From: an uncultured Faecalicatena sp.
GTDB lineage: Bacteria > Bacillota > Clostridia > Lachnospirales > Lachnospiraceae
Assembly: GCA_902489075.1 (NCBI GenBank)
Contig: CABTYO010000012.1
Span: forward strand, 6,963-70,962
Reading direction: 5' to 3'
Length of the DNA: 64,000 bases
The notes under the pieces are model-generated. The model was given only the letters and a program-made list of their open reading frames with translations, searched no databases and was not told the origin of the DNA. This document shows, one piece after another, positions 34,913 to 42,831 of this stretch. A program made the translations under genes and the position numbers. How positions within the stretch are numbered: position 1 is the stretch's first letter; each line of letters begins with the position of its first letter.

Positions 34913-37183
34913 TTATCCTTTCCTGTTCATTTTAAAACCTGCCCCCCAGTCGCCCACGGGATCCTTCTTTAAAAGTTCCCGGAATTCCTCTGCCGGAATC
35001 GGGCGCTCAAAAACAAAGCCCTGAATCACATCGCAGGCACATTCCCTCAGGAAGTCCACCTGCTCCGGCTCCTCGACCCCCTCAGCAACAATCCTGATAT
35101 CCAGCTGCTTTGCCAGATGGATGACATTGGAAACTATAATACGGGACTTATTAACATCTGTATCTTTCCTGAAAAACAGCATATCCAGCTTCAGCACATC
35201 GATCGGCAGGTCTTTCAGTGTATTCAAAGAAGAATACCCTGCCCCAAAGTCATCCAGCGAGCAGATAAAGCCCCGTTCCTTCAGCTCATGGGCACGCCTG
35301 CCAAGAAGAGCATTGTCCTCGACAGCCAGGCTTTCCGTAAACTCCAGTTCCATCATCTTATCCGGAATCTGGTACTTACGCTTCATACCCGAATAAAAAT
35401 CCAGAAAATCTTCCTGGAAGATTCCAAGCCTTGAGACATTGACCGCAATACGGATCGGTCTGCCGCCCTCGTCCAGATACGCTCTCAACCAGGCGCAGGC
35501 ACTCTCAAACATATATCTGTCCAGAGAAACAATAAAACCATTCTTCTCAAACAGCGGAATAAACTCTCCCGGACTGATCATCCCCTGCCCGGGGATCTTC
35601 CATCTTACAAGAACCTCTCCTCCGGCAATGCGGTTATTCTCAAGTACAGCGGTCTTCGGCTGGATAAACATCTGAAACTCACCCGCATCCAGAGCCCCCT
35701 TCATACGTGATTCCAGTTCATTCTCACGCAGCAGCTTCCTGCGGATCTCTTCTGAATAGAAAGCATACTTGACATTCTTCTCCTGTTTGATCGACTTCTG
35801 GGCCATCTTCGCCCTGTTATACATCTCATTTACCGTCAGAAGACTCTCCTGTGTATCTGCACAGTAAAAACCAATGCTGAATACCAGACGGAAAGAATCC
35901 TTCTCAAACAGGACATAATGCTCCAGCTGCTCTGTCAGCCTCTGATACCAGCAGATCAGCTCCTCATGGCTCTCATAATAATGGATCCCGACAAAATGAT
36001 CCGCCGTCTCTCTGCAGAACTTATCTCCATCCTCACAAAGTTCTGACAGTATTGACGCCATATTTTTCAGAAGCTGGTCACCAGCCTCATATCCAAAGGT
36101 CTCGTTGAATATCTTAAATTCGTCAATATCCCCATACCAGAACGCCGCCTTTTTAAATGGCTCCTTTTTCAGTGAGTCAGTCAGATCCATGGAAAATCTC
36201 ACAAAATTATCCATCTCAAGAAGCGGATCCTGATATGCCAGCTTCTCCAGGCGTCTCTCACTCCGCCTCTGTATCTGATTCATTGTGTAGATCAGAAACG
36301 TAAAAATCACCATCGCAGCGGCAACCAGTGCAACCGTCCCCATGATGGAATAATAGGCTGCATTCATATCCTGCTCTGTCACGATTCCCAGCACAAACCA
36401 CTCATTGATCTCCAGAGGCAGATAAACTGCCCACGATCGTGCGCCATTATCTCTGTATTCCACAAAGCCTTCCTTCCCTGATTCCATGTCCTTAAGGACC
36501 TGCTCAAGCTGCCTGTTCTCAGCTCCCAGCAGCTCCCTCAGGCTTGTGATTTCGGCCGATTTTGCGGATCGGATGATATAATTGCCTTCTTTATCGATCA
36601 GGTTCGCGAATCCCCCTCTGCTGTATACCGAAGTGTCCAGGACATTCCTAAGTCTGTCTGTCCGGTCAGCAGCGGCCAGAACACCAATCGTCTCCCCTTT
36701 GATCACCACCGGTACGCCATAATAATTCAGATAATTCTCACTGTAAGTATCCTTTACAGTCGTAGACAGCGAATTCATCCCCTCCATCGCCTGTTTAAAG
36801 AATGGCTCTTCTGAAAAGTCAATCCCCTGATGGATCGTTCCGTCCAGATCCACCATATCAGCCTTTCCATCCTCACGGATAAAGCCCATGCGGAAAAATG
36901 TATTCCGGCTATTGATCTCCCGTATCACCGGAAAAAGGTGGCTTAAATCAGTCACTTCCATCTCACCAATTGTCAGTGCAACACCATCCAGTGTCTCAAG
37001 ATTACTGTTAATAAGATTATGAAGTGAACTTTCCATGCTCCAGGCAGACTCCTGAAAATGGCTGAGATTCTGCGCTCTACTCCGGTTCATCATATAAATG
37101 GTCAGCCCCATCCCGACTATAAAAAAACTCAGGCATATCACAATGACAGCCCGATAATATCTATTCGCTTTTTTTGTATTCAT
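34913..37183 (-). CDS. membrane GGDEF-EAL protein, probable c-di-GMP phosphodiesterase
   Basis: 756 residues. Transmembrane helices at ~11-33 and ~285-305 flank a Cache-like external sensor domain. The GGDEF domain keeps DIDEFKIFNETFGYEAGDQLL, but the catalytic GGDEF motif is replaced by ETADHF, so cyclase activity is unlikely. The EAL domain has EVLVRW (for EAL), EFTES, DDFGAGYSSL, KLD, AEGVE and QGFVF, so it is likely active. It hydrolyses c-di-GMP in response to an external ligand. It lies 3 bases before the RsmH paralogue in a likely operon; a GGAG site precedes the ATG. Confidence 0.92.
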   Translation of the reverse strand: MNTKKANRYYRAVIVICLSFFIVGMGLTIYMMNRSRAQNLSHFQESAWSMESSLHNLINSNLETLDGVALTIGEMEVTDLSHLFPVIREINSRNTFFRMGFIREDGKADMVDLDGTIHQGIDFSEEPFFKQAMEGMNSLSTTVKDTYSENYLNYYGVPVVIKGETIGVLAAADRTDRLRNVLDTSVYSRGGFANLIDKEGNYIIRSAKSAEITSLRELLGAENRQLEQVLKDMESGKEGFVEYRDNGARSWAVYLPLEINEWFVLGIVTEQDMNAAYYSIMGTVALVAAAMVIFTFLIYTMNQIQRRSERRLEKLAYQDPLLEMDNFVRFSMDLTDSLKKEPFKKAAFWYGDIDEFKIFNETFGYEAGDQLLKNMASILSELCEDGDKFCRETADHFVGIHYYESHEELICWYQRLTEQLEHYVLFEKDSFRLVFSIGFYCADTQESLLTVNEMYNRAKMAQKSIKQEKNVKYAFYSEEIRRKLLRENELESRMKGALDAGEFQMFIQPKTAVLENNRIAGGEVLVRWKIPGQGMISPGEFIPLFEKNGFIVSLDRYMFESACAWLRAYLDEGGRPIRIAVNVSRLGIFQEDFLDFYSGMKRKYQIPDKMMELEFTESLAVEDNALLGRRAHELKERGFICSLDDFGAGYSSLNTLKDLPIDVLKLDMLFFRKDTDVNKSRIIVSNVIHLAKQLDIRIVAEGVEEPEQVDFLRECACDVIQGFVFERPIPAEEFRELLKKDPVGDWGAGFKMNRKG

Positions 37184-37405
37184 CTAATACTCCTATGATT
37201 CTCATTCTTCTGGTCTTTTGTGATCAGCTGATATAATGGGATCTCGCAGGGATGCCAGCCGACGTCAAATCTCGCTTTTATTATATATCAGAATCAAACC
37301 TGAGGCAATGCTTAATATACAAAGTAGTTTTTACCCATAGTACTTTTTTTCTCTCACTGCACATAAATTGTATATTAGAAACCGCAGTAAAAGGAGTATT
37401 TTAAT

Positions 37406-37972
37406 ATGCAGAATGAAAATCAGCGGGAAGTATCTTCCCAGGGACAGGATGCCGGCGCTGCCGCTAAAAAAGAACAGTTTCAGACATCCAATCCCTATCC
37501 GCCTGTACGTGCCAATGAACGCAATCCCCTGTACGGAAGAATGATGTTAGATAACATGGGCGGACAGCACTCTGAAATGTCCACCGTAAGCACTTATCTA
37601 TACAATAATCTGCTCATCGATGAGGACGCGCGTCTTTCCGGCATTTTCATGCAGGTCAGTATCGTAGAAATGCACCATCTCCACGTTTTTGGAGAGATTG
37701 CAAGACTCATGGGCGAGCATCCGAGACTCTGGACACACCAGGGAAATCAGATGCGTTACTGGACACCCGCATATAATAACTATTCGATCGAGTTGAAACC
37801 TATGTTATTGAATTCCATCAACAGAGAGAAAATGACAATCCAGAAGTATCAGAATCAGTGTGAAAAAATTCAGGATACATATATCACCGCATGCATAAAA
37901 CGGATCATTGAAGACGAAGTGCTGCATGTGAAATTATTCGAATCACTCTATGAAGAATACTGCACTGACTAA
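37406..37972 (+). CDS. ferritin-like / rubrerythrin-related diiron protein
   Basis: 188 residues. After a ~45-residue polar lead comes a four-helix bundle with metal-ligand patterns SEMSTVSTYLYNNLLID, QVSIVEMHHLHVFGEIARLMG and IEDEVLHVKLFESLYEEY, i.e. two ExxH-type motifs as in ferritin-like proteins. The central WTHQGNQMRYWTPAYNNYS insert is typical of a Clostridia group related to spore or manganese-catalase-like proteins. It is the only plus-strand gene for kilobases. An AAGGAG site precedes the ATG. Likely roles are metal or peroxide handling; inference only. Confidence 0.75.
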   Translation: MQNENQREVSSQGQDAGAAAKKEQFQTSNPYPPVRANERNPLYGRMMLDNMGGQHSEMSTVSTYLYNNLLIDEDARLSGIFMQVSIVEMHHLHVFGEIARLMGEHPRLWTHQGNQMRYWTPAYNNYSIELKPMLLNSINREKMTIQKYQNQCEKIQDTYITACIKRIIEDEVLHVKLFESLYEEYCTD

Positions 37973-37991
37973 ACGCTGCAGTTACTAGCAG

Positions 37992-38041
37992 GAACAGGTG
38001 TAGAAAAGAACCGCTGCTATGGCAGTTTTCTATACCTGTTC
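37992..38041. terminator. long hairpin terminating the ferritin-like gene, overlapping the HEPN gene end
   Basis: GAACAGGTGTAGAAAA (37992-38007) pairs with TTTTCTATACCTGTTC (38026-38041) with one G-T mismatch. It ends the plus-strand transcript and includes the last codons of the HEPN gene on the other strand. Confidence 0.6.
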
Positions 38042-38425
38042 ACTCAAATAAGACTCTATTGCTCTTAAGAATTCCTGTGCTTTTATATATTGTTCTTCTG
38101 CATCTGCCTTTCGCACCAGAAAAAAATCTGCATAGTCACAGTTATTCCTAATCTGAAATGCATTACTAATATATTTAGAATATTCTTTAGGAATTTTCCC
38201 AGTCTTAATGTATTCTTTCTGAAAATAGGAAATTACCCCTGCATGTTTTGAAAAATCCACCTTATCCATTGCTAAAACAGCTCTTATTGCCGAAAACATC
38301 GCATAATAGGATCGACCTATGGAATCTTTATATTCACCTCCATCTAATAATATCTTTGCAGAATGAAGTTTTTCTCTAGCCGTTTGAATACGGTATTCCA
38401 TAAGTTCTTTCTGATAGTCACTCAT
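38030..38425 (-). CDS. HEPN-domain protein (toxin or partner of MNT/HEPN pair)
   Basis: 131 residues, all-helical HEPN fold: KELMEYRIQTAREKLHSAKILLDGGEYKDSIGRSYYAMFSAIRAVL, then the conserved RNNCDYADFF, the R-x(4)-Y/H-like motif of this group's ribonuclease site. Its start overlaps the nucleotidyltransferase stop by 8 bases. In known HepT-MntA pairs the HEPN protein cleaves RNA and is silenced by AMPylation from MNT. Here the active-site H is Y, as in the PF05168 group. The 3' end lies inside a terminator hairpin. Confidence 0.88.
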   Translation of the reverse strand: MSDYQKELMEYRIQTAREKLHSAKILLDGGEYKDSIGRSYYAMFSAIRAVLAMDKVDFSKHAGVISYFQKEYIKTGKIPKEYSKYISNAFQIRNNCDYADFFLVRKADAEEQYIKAQEFLRAIESYLSEQV

Positions 38426-38759
38426 CTAACTTCACCCCTTCTTTTACAATATTTTTATAGTATGGAAGGATATTTTTAAAATTCTCAAATTCTCTATGTG
38501 GGATAACTGTAGGTGATATTATCACATCGTAATCCAAACCGATTTCTGAGGAAATATTCCACACCTCTTTAAGCTGTTCCTGTAGTTTACCTCTGTCCCC
38601 TTCTGCAATTGCAGCAATATCTATATCAGATTCAGAAGTAGATTCCCCTCTGGCATATGACCCATAAAGATAGATAGCGCAAAGACTTTCTCCATACACT
38701 TGCTGATACAGCTTAATCATTTTCTTCAATATCTCATTCAATTCTAATTGTGTGCACAT
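38418..38759 (-). CDS. minimal nucleotidyltransferase (MNT) of MNT/HEPN pair
   Basis: 113 residues. The polymerase-beta-type motif is complete: LYGSYARGESTSESDIDIAAI gives GSxARG and the DxD metal ligands, and a third acidic residue lies in LDYDVIISP. Members AMPylate their HEPN partner. It is the first gene of the pair with an AGGAGG site, and TATAAT lies about 50 bases upstream on the minus strand. Confidence 0.9.
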   Translation of the reverse strand: MCTQLELNEILKKMIKLYQQVYGESLCAIYLYGSYARGESTSESDIDIAAIAEGDRGKLQEQLKEVWNISSEIGLDYDVIISPTVIPHREFENFKNILPYYKNIVKEGVKLDE

Positions 38760-38875
38760 TTCACTGCCTCCTTTCAGAACTGAAATTTTTTTCTATATTA
38801 TAGTTCAAACAAATCTGAGTGTATACATAATCTCTTTGATACTAATTATATGAATCTCAAAATTTATCGCTAACA

Positions 38876-39208
38876 CTACAAATTGTGTACCGCATCGGAA
38901 ATGGTCTCCAGAAATGCCTCTTCTCCAAATGTATTCATCTTAATGAACATTCCCTGGCTGCCCCCTGAGGTAATAGCTGTCAGATAGTATTCTCCATTTC
39001 CGCCGACAAGAGTGACAGACATGCTGACTCTATTTGCCCCCAATACACTATATCTCTCATAGACTCTCACTGCACAGCGGAAGTCTCCCCTGCTAAAGTC
39101 ACTGCCCTCTTCATAGGAGGCAGAAGCACTCTTCTTCAATATCGCTTTGTGTACCGTGTCCAAAATCTGATCAAAGTCACCATGGACGATCTTTTCTATT
39201 TTAGCCAT
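38876..39208 (-). CDS. DUF6054-like small protein
   Basis: 110 residues: MAKIEKIVHGDFDQILDTVHKAILKKSASASYEEGSDFSRGDFRCAVRVYERYSVLGANRVSMSVTLVGG and on. The DFxRGDxRCAVRVYERYS pattern is that of the DUF6054 family of Firmicutes; function unknown. It looks like one antiparallel alpha/beta domain. An AAGGAGAG site precedes the ATG, and a promoter (TTGTGC, 17 bases, TATAAT) lies about 80 bases upstream. Confidence 0.7.
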   Translation of the reverse strand: MAKIEKIVHGDFDQILDTVHKAILKKSASASYEEGSDFSRGDFRCAVRVYERYSVLGANRVSMSVTLVGGNGEYYLTAITSGGSQGMFIKMNTFGEEAFLETISDAVHNL

Positions 39209-39418
39209 TTGTTCTCTCCTTTTTCGTACACATACAAATCACTTCCATTTCTAATCCAAATATCGTATCTATTATCTACATTATACTCATTCTACTGCAC
39301 AGGCACAATCATTTTTTCCTATTTCATCTTTTGCCATTTCAGTTTCATTCACCGATTTACCTGCCTTTTGTAAGATTTCTTTCGCTATAACTCCATCAGA
39401 AAAGCCAATACACTTTTT
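39196..39418 (-). pseudogene. decayed coding remnants upstream of the DUF6054-like gene
   Basis: Two out-of-frame stretches read like protein but lack starts. One is 39287-39418 (DGVIAKEILQKAGKSVNETE and on to CACAVE). The other is 39196-39291 (NRYDIWIRNGSDLYVYEKGE to WLK), ending just inside the next gene's start. They may be pieces of one broken gene. I cannot identify it. Confidence 0.3.
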
Positions 39419-39439
39419 TCAGCATATTGGCTCTTTTTT
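39403..39439 (+). terminator. strong hairpin just outside the left inverted repeat
   Basis: AGCCAATA (39403-39410) pairs with TATTGGCT (39425-39432), followed by CTTTTTT on the plus strand. It sits two bases from the 29-bp repeat and would stop transcription that crosses the boundary of the possible invertible segment. Confidence 0.7.
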
Positions 39440-39440
39440 A

Positions 39441-39469
39441 TGAAAATATTGATAATCAGCATTTTCCCG
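39441..39469. repeat. left copy of a 29-bp perfect inverted repeat
   Basis: Identical over all 29 bases to the reverse complement of 41213-41241; begins TGAAAATATTGATAATC and ends CATTTTCCCG. The two copies enclose the surface-protein gene (1801 bp from outer edge to outer edge). Confidence 0.9.
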
Positions 39470-39491
39470 ACCGACTATCTTTTTTTTCTGA

Positions 39492-41180
39492 CTATTTCAG
39501 TCTTCTCTTTACTCCCCACACTCCGAAGACTGCTGCCCCTGAAACAAGTACAAGAGCCATAAACAGGAACATTAATGATGTATCTCCTGTTTTTGGTGTC
39601 GAGATGACCTGCTTATCAGAAGTATTTTCTGCTTTCGATGACGGGTTGGTCTGCTTATCAGAAGTATTTTCTGTTTTAGATGACGGGCTGGTCTTCTGCA
39701 TATCCTTTGTCGTTGCGACATAATCAGAACAGTGATTCTGTTCTACCGTATACACACCGTTTTCATCTACAACGTTTTTATAAATCTGCTCTTTGATCTT
39801 TCCTGAGTCTATCAGCGAATAATAGAGTGTCTTTCCGATCCACTTACAGTCCTTTCCAAGAGAAATGCTGATTGTTGCTTTTCCCGGCAGTTCTCCTGAA
39901 TAGTTGAAGTTCAGACGGAAAGCAATTTCGCTTGCAGAAACTCCTGTAATACCGCTGTCCTTTGCATCTGTAATGAGAGTTGTTCCAAAATCATAGGACT
40001 CTTTTCCATTAATCAGCATCATCGATCCTTTTGCAAATGTAAAGTCGACACCGTCTGGATTATGGATAACAACATCTGCTACCTGGTTCTGCTCAACGAG
40101 CGAAGCCATCTCATCTGCTGGTATAACTGTATTCTCAGTGGGAAGTTCCACTTCTTTCACAGGTGTTGTTCCGTCATTTCTATCATAAGTAAATGAACCT
40201 CCAAAATATGCTGGCTGACTGCCACTTTTTACCTGACACCCCGCGGTAAAAGAGTAGTATTCTGCATTACCAAAATTCTTATCTTCATTTGCAATCCTTC
40301 TCAGTGCACTTCCTTTAATAATTATAGTTCCATTTAAGTCCAACTCATAATCTGTTTCATTGTATATCGTATAATCAGTAGCACCTTGATATGGATGAAT
40401 GTGCATTCTCTCGGCACAACTGCCCCAGCCTTCACCAGCATGCCAGCGATCCGCTGCTCCGAGTCCATAGCCCGGGTCGAATTTGAATACAAGATCTGAA
40501 ACGCCGTCCCATTTCAGCCGGCCATTAGAACCTCTCTCAAAGTTCCTTGCAATGGACCAGTCCTCGTCCACATGAACTTTCACAGAGTTCTCGTCTCTGC
40601 ATATCTCGTTCCCATTCTCATCCAGGAAAGTTACGCGGACTTTAAAGTCTCCTGCTTTTCCAGAAGTTATTTCATATTGGTTAAACATAATATACAAACT
40701 TAAACCTTCAGAAAGGATGTTCTCATTTATTTCTACTATATGATCTGAATTAGCAGCTGTAACAACCAGGTCTAGACCTGTATCCTGATCCATCATTTCC
40801 ACTTTTAACTTACTCGCTTTATATTTTCCTGAACCCACAGTAATTGGAGCATAAACGAAATCTGCACCCAACGTTGGAGTCGCTGCCCCAATCGTAGGCA
40901 TTACGTCTTCTTCCGCTAAAGCAGACTCTTCTTTCTGCGGCTGATCTGCCGCCGGTGTTTCTGCTGTTTTATCCTCCGGTACTTCTACTGCTTTATCCTC
41001 CGGTGTCTCTGTTATTTTATCCTCCGATGCCTCTGTCTTTTCGTCTCCTGGCTGTATTTCTGCCTGAATTTCTACCTGGCTGTCCCCATCTGTTTCTGCC
41101 GCATATACTGTCGCAGGAAATACAAGCGAAGCGCATAGAAGGGCCGCCAGTAATTTGGCTCCAATTTTTTTGTTTTTCAT
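39492..41180 (-). CDS. sortase-anchored surface protein
   Basis: 562 residues from the ATG at 41180, which has a GGAGAAAG site. A signal peptide (MKNKKIGAKLLAALLCASLVF, cleavage near AAET) is followed by an acidic repeat zone of EDKxxETP units (~55-95), a ~350-residue unrecognised ectodomain, and STSSKxENTSDKQ linker repeats. The end is a sorting signal: the LPXTG variant TPKTGDTS, a hydrophobic helix and KRRLK. It should be linked to the wall by sortase. The whole gene lies between copies of a perfect 29-bp inverted repeat, so its expression may be switched by inversion. Confidence 0.88.
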   Translation of the reverse strand: MKNKKIGAKLLAALLCASLVFPATVYAAETDGDSQVEIQAEIQPGDEKTEASEDKITETPEDKAVEVPEDKTAETPAADQPQKEESALAEEDVMPTIGAATPTLGADFVYAPITVGSGKYKASKLKVEMMDQDTGLDLVVTAANSDHIVEINENILSEGLSLYIMFNQYEITSGKAGDFKVRVTFLDENGNEICRDENSVKVHVDEDWSIARNFERGSNGRLKWDGVSDLVFKFDPGYGLGAADRWHAGEGWGSCAERMHIHPYQGATDYTIYNETDYELDLNGTIIIKGSALRRIANEDKNFGNAEYYSFTAGCQVKSGSQPAYFGGSFTYDRNDGTTPVKEVELPTENTVIPADEMASLVEQNQVADVVIHNPDGVDFTFAKGSMMLINGKESYDFGTTLITDAKDSGITGVSASEIAFRLNFNYSGELPGKATISISLGKDCKWIGKTLYYSLIDSGKIKEQIYKNVVDENGVYTVEQNHCSDYVATTKDMQKTSPSSKTENTSDKQTNPSSKAENTSDKQVISTPKTGDTSLMFLFMALVLVSGAAVFGVWGVKRRLK

Positions 41181-41212
41181 TTTTCTCTCTTTCTCCTTAA
41201 ATCTTACTTGAC

Positions 41213-41241
41213 CGGGAAAATGCTGATTATCAATATTTTCA
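41213..41241. repeat. right copy of the 29-bp inverted repeat, in the 5' leader of the surface gene
   Basis: Reverse complement of 39441-39469. It lies 33 bases before the surface-protein ATG, so transcription of the gene must cross it from promoters to the right. The reading frame stays open through it to 41321 (including ENIDNQHFP), which is probably fortuitous or a remnant. Confidence 0.9.
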
Positions 41242-41457
41242 ATTATGTCTTCTGGTTCTACCGGAAAATATATCTCAAACTCATATAATATGCGGCACTG
41301 GTTTATCACACTCCTTTTCATATTCTCATTTTATCATTTTTACACGCATGAAATCATACGTATGTGTAGATATCTACTCATATGAATATAACATATAATC
41401 CTACTCATTACAATATATCATTAAATAAAATATCGTATATTCAGGAGGGTATATACC

Positions 41458-41694
41458 ATGAATGATTTAGAATTTGGAACTGTTAAACTACATTTAGAGG
41501 AATTGATGAAAGAACGAAATATTTCCATAAATAAATTATCATTTCGTGCTGAAATGCAAAGAACGCAATTGAAAAAATATTGTAAAAATGAAGTTCAAAG
41601 ATTGGATATTTCTGTCCTGTCGCGACTTTGCTATGCTTTAGACTGCGATTTGAATGATTTGTTGGAATATATTCCACCACTCAAACAAGATTGA
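41458..41694 (+). CDS. XRE-family helix-turn-helix regulator
   Basis: 78 residues, a single Cro/C1-type domain: GTVKLHLEELMKERNISINKLSFRAEMQRTQLKKYCKNEVQRLDISVLSRLCYALDCDLNDLLEY. The end CYALDCDLNDLLEYIPP is the frequent YdaS/PF13443-like form. An AGGAGGG site precedes the ATG. It is divergent to the inverted-repeat-flanked surface gene, sharing a 136-base AT-rich spacer, and could regulate it. It is followed by a strong hairpin. Confidence 0.88.
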   Translation: MNDLEFGTVKLHLEELMKERNISINKLSFRAEMQRTQLKKYCKNEVQRLDISVLSRLCYALDCDLNDLLEYIPPLKQD

Positions 41695-41707
41695 TTTCAT
41701 CAAAAAA

Positions 41708-41745
41708 AGAGAGAACCTGACTTTTATTTTAGTCCTGTTCTCTCT
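41708..41745. terminator. bidirectional terminator between the XRE gene and rlmH
   Basis: AGAGAGAAC.TGACT pairs with AGTC.GTTCTCTCT. On the minus strand it is followed by seven T (41702-41708 region), so it ends rlmH; on the plus strand it follows the regulator stop by 14 bases. Confidence 0.8.
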
Positions 41746-41751
41746 TCTCAT

Positions 41752-42231
41752 TTATTTGTGATATGGTTCCCCCTGTATGATCCGGTAGCTCCGATAGATC
41801 TGCTCCAGCAGAATCACTCTCATCAGCTGATGTGGGAATGTCATCTTGGAAAAACTGAGTGCATAATCCGACCGTGCCATAACCGCCTTACTCAGTCCAA
41901 TGGAGCCGCCGATCACGAATATGATGTGGCTTACTCCGCCCACTCCCAGTTTATCTATCTTATCAGCCAGCTCCTCGGAAGTCAGCTGTTTCCCTCTAAT
42001 CTCCAGTGTAACCACGAATGCATCATCTTTGATATGCTTAAGCAGGCGCTCGCCCTCTTTATCCCTGATCTGTTCCTCCACGACTTCACTTGCCTGGTCA
42101 GGCGTCTTCTCGTCCGACACCTCGATGATCTCCAGCTTACAATATTTGCTTAACCTCTTACTGTATTCTGCGATTGCATCTTTTAGATACTTTTCTTTTA
42201 TTTTACCGACAGTTAAAACTGTAATCTTCAT
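41752..42231 (-). CDS. rlmH: 23S rRNA pseudouridine-1915 N3-methyltransferase
   Basis: 159 residues, the normal length. The SPOUT fold is clear: MKITVLTVGKIKEKYLKDAIAEYSKRLSKYCKLEIIEVSDEK, then the knot motif FVIGGSIGLSKAVMARSDYALSFSKMTFPHQLMRVILLEQIYRSYRIIQGEPYHK. The C-terminal YHK is conserved and needed for activity in E. coli RlmH. It methylates pseudouridine 1915 of helix 69. It is a single gene with its own terminator. Confidence 0.97.
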   Translation of the reverse strand: MKITVLTVGKIKEKYLKDAIAEYSKRLSKYCKLEIIEVSDEKTPDQASEVVEEQIRDKEGERLLKHIKDDAFVVTLEIRGKQLTSEELADKIDKLGVGGVSHIIFVIGGSIGLSKAVMARSDYALSFSKMTFPHQLMRVILLEQIYRSYRIIQGEPYHK

Positions 42232-42301
42232 TTATCTTTCCTTTTCCATATTGTCAAAATGGATATTCCATCCACTATATAACTTCCTTGATGAGAGAAA
42301 A

Positions 42302-42721
42302 CTACTTTTCAATAGGATTCTCCCGCAGATATTCCTCTGCCAGCTCAACTGCATCTGTAATGCACTGGTCGCAGCTGCAGATTGGCCTGTCTGATCCGAT
42401 TCCCTTTAATTCCCGGCAGAGTATGGATTTGTTCTTCTCCTGAAATTTTGCTGCACACTCTTTTACTTTTTTATAGGTATCTGCCTTGGTAGATTTTCCC
42501 TTATCCAGGTCTCCCACACTGTTCTGCAGTCCAATTAACATAAAGACTCCTGACAGCGCGCCGCACACCTCCATCATTCCCATTCCAAAGCCGAACCCTT
42601 CCGCGATTCGGAACATCTCTTCTTCTGCGATCCCAAAATCTTCACAGAAAACGCATGCTACGGCCTGGGCGCAGTTATATCCCTTTTTATGGTATTCTAA
42701 AGCAAGTTCTTTCTTTGTCAT
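42302..42721 (-). CDS. C_GCAxxG_C_C family protein
   Basis: 139 residues. The family marks are NCAQAVACVF (first cysteine helix), the GFGFGMGMMEVCGALSGVFMLIG core (Cys-Gly-Ala-x-x-Gly), and two late cysteine patterns ILCRELKG and CSCDQCITDAV. The family is thought to bind iron-sulfur clusters or metals in redox context; function is not established. A GGAGG site precedes the ATG. It lies next to the Nfn genes but is separated from them by a perfect 14-bp-stem hairpin. Confidence 0.88.
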   Translation of the reverse strand: MTKKELALEYHKKGYNCAQAVACVFCEDFGIAEEEMFRIAEGFGFGMGMMEVCGALSGVFMLIGLQNSVGDLDKGKSTKADTYKKVKECAAKFQEKNKSILCRELKGIGSDRPICSCDQCITDAVELAEEYLRENPIEK

Positions 42722-42760
42722 GATGTCCTCCTGTCAAACAACTTTTCCATAACGTAATTT

Positions 42761-42804
42761 CTCCATAACAGCGGCACAAATATTTATGTACCGCTGTTAT
42801 GGAG
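42761..42804. terminator. terminator of the nfn operon
   Basis: CTCCATAACAGCGG (42761-42774) and CCGCTGTTATGGAG (42791-42804) form a perfect 14-bp stem, 27 bases beyond the NfnB stop. There is no strong T-run, so it may act partly as an mRNA 3' protector. Confidence 0.65.
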
Positions 42805-42831
42805 AAGTATGATTCATTTTACTTTATTATT

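Noticed and set aside
37184..37405. c-di-GMP riboswitch between the GGDEF-EAL and ferritin-like genes
   Set aside because: None of the conserved GEMM sequence elements could be seen on either strand.
39441..41241. Insertion sequence with terminal inverted repeats
   Set aside because: No transposase inside, no target-site duplication, and the cargo is a typical surface protein; an invertible segment fits better.
41242..41321. 47-residue N-terminal extension of the surface protein
   Set aside because: The ATG at 41180 has a good ribosome site and a proper signal peptide; an upstream extension would bury the signal peptide. The open frame includes the inverted repeat by chance or as a remnant.
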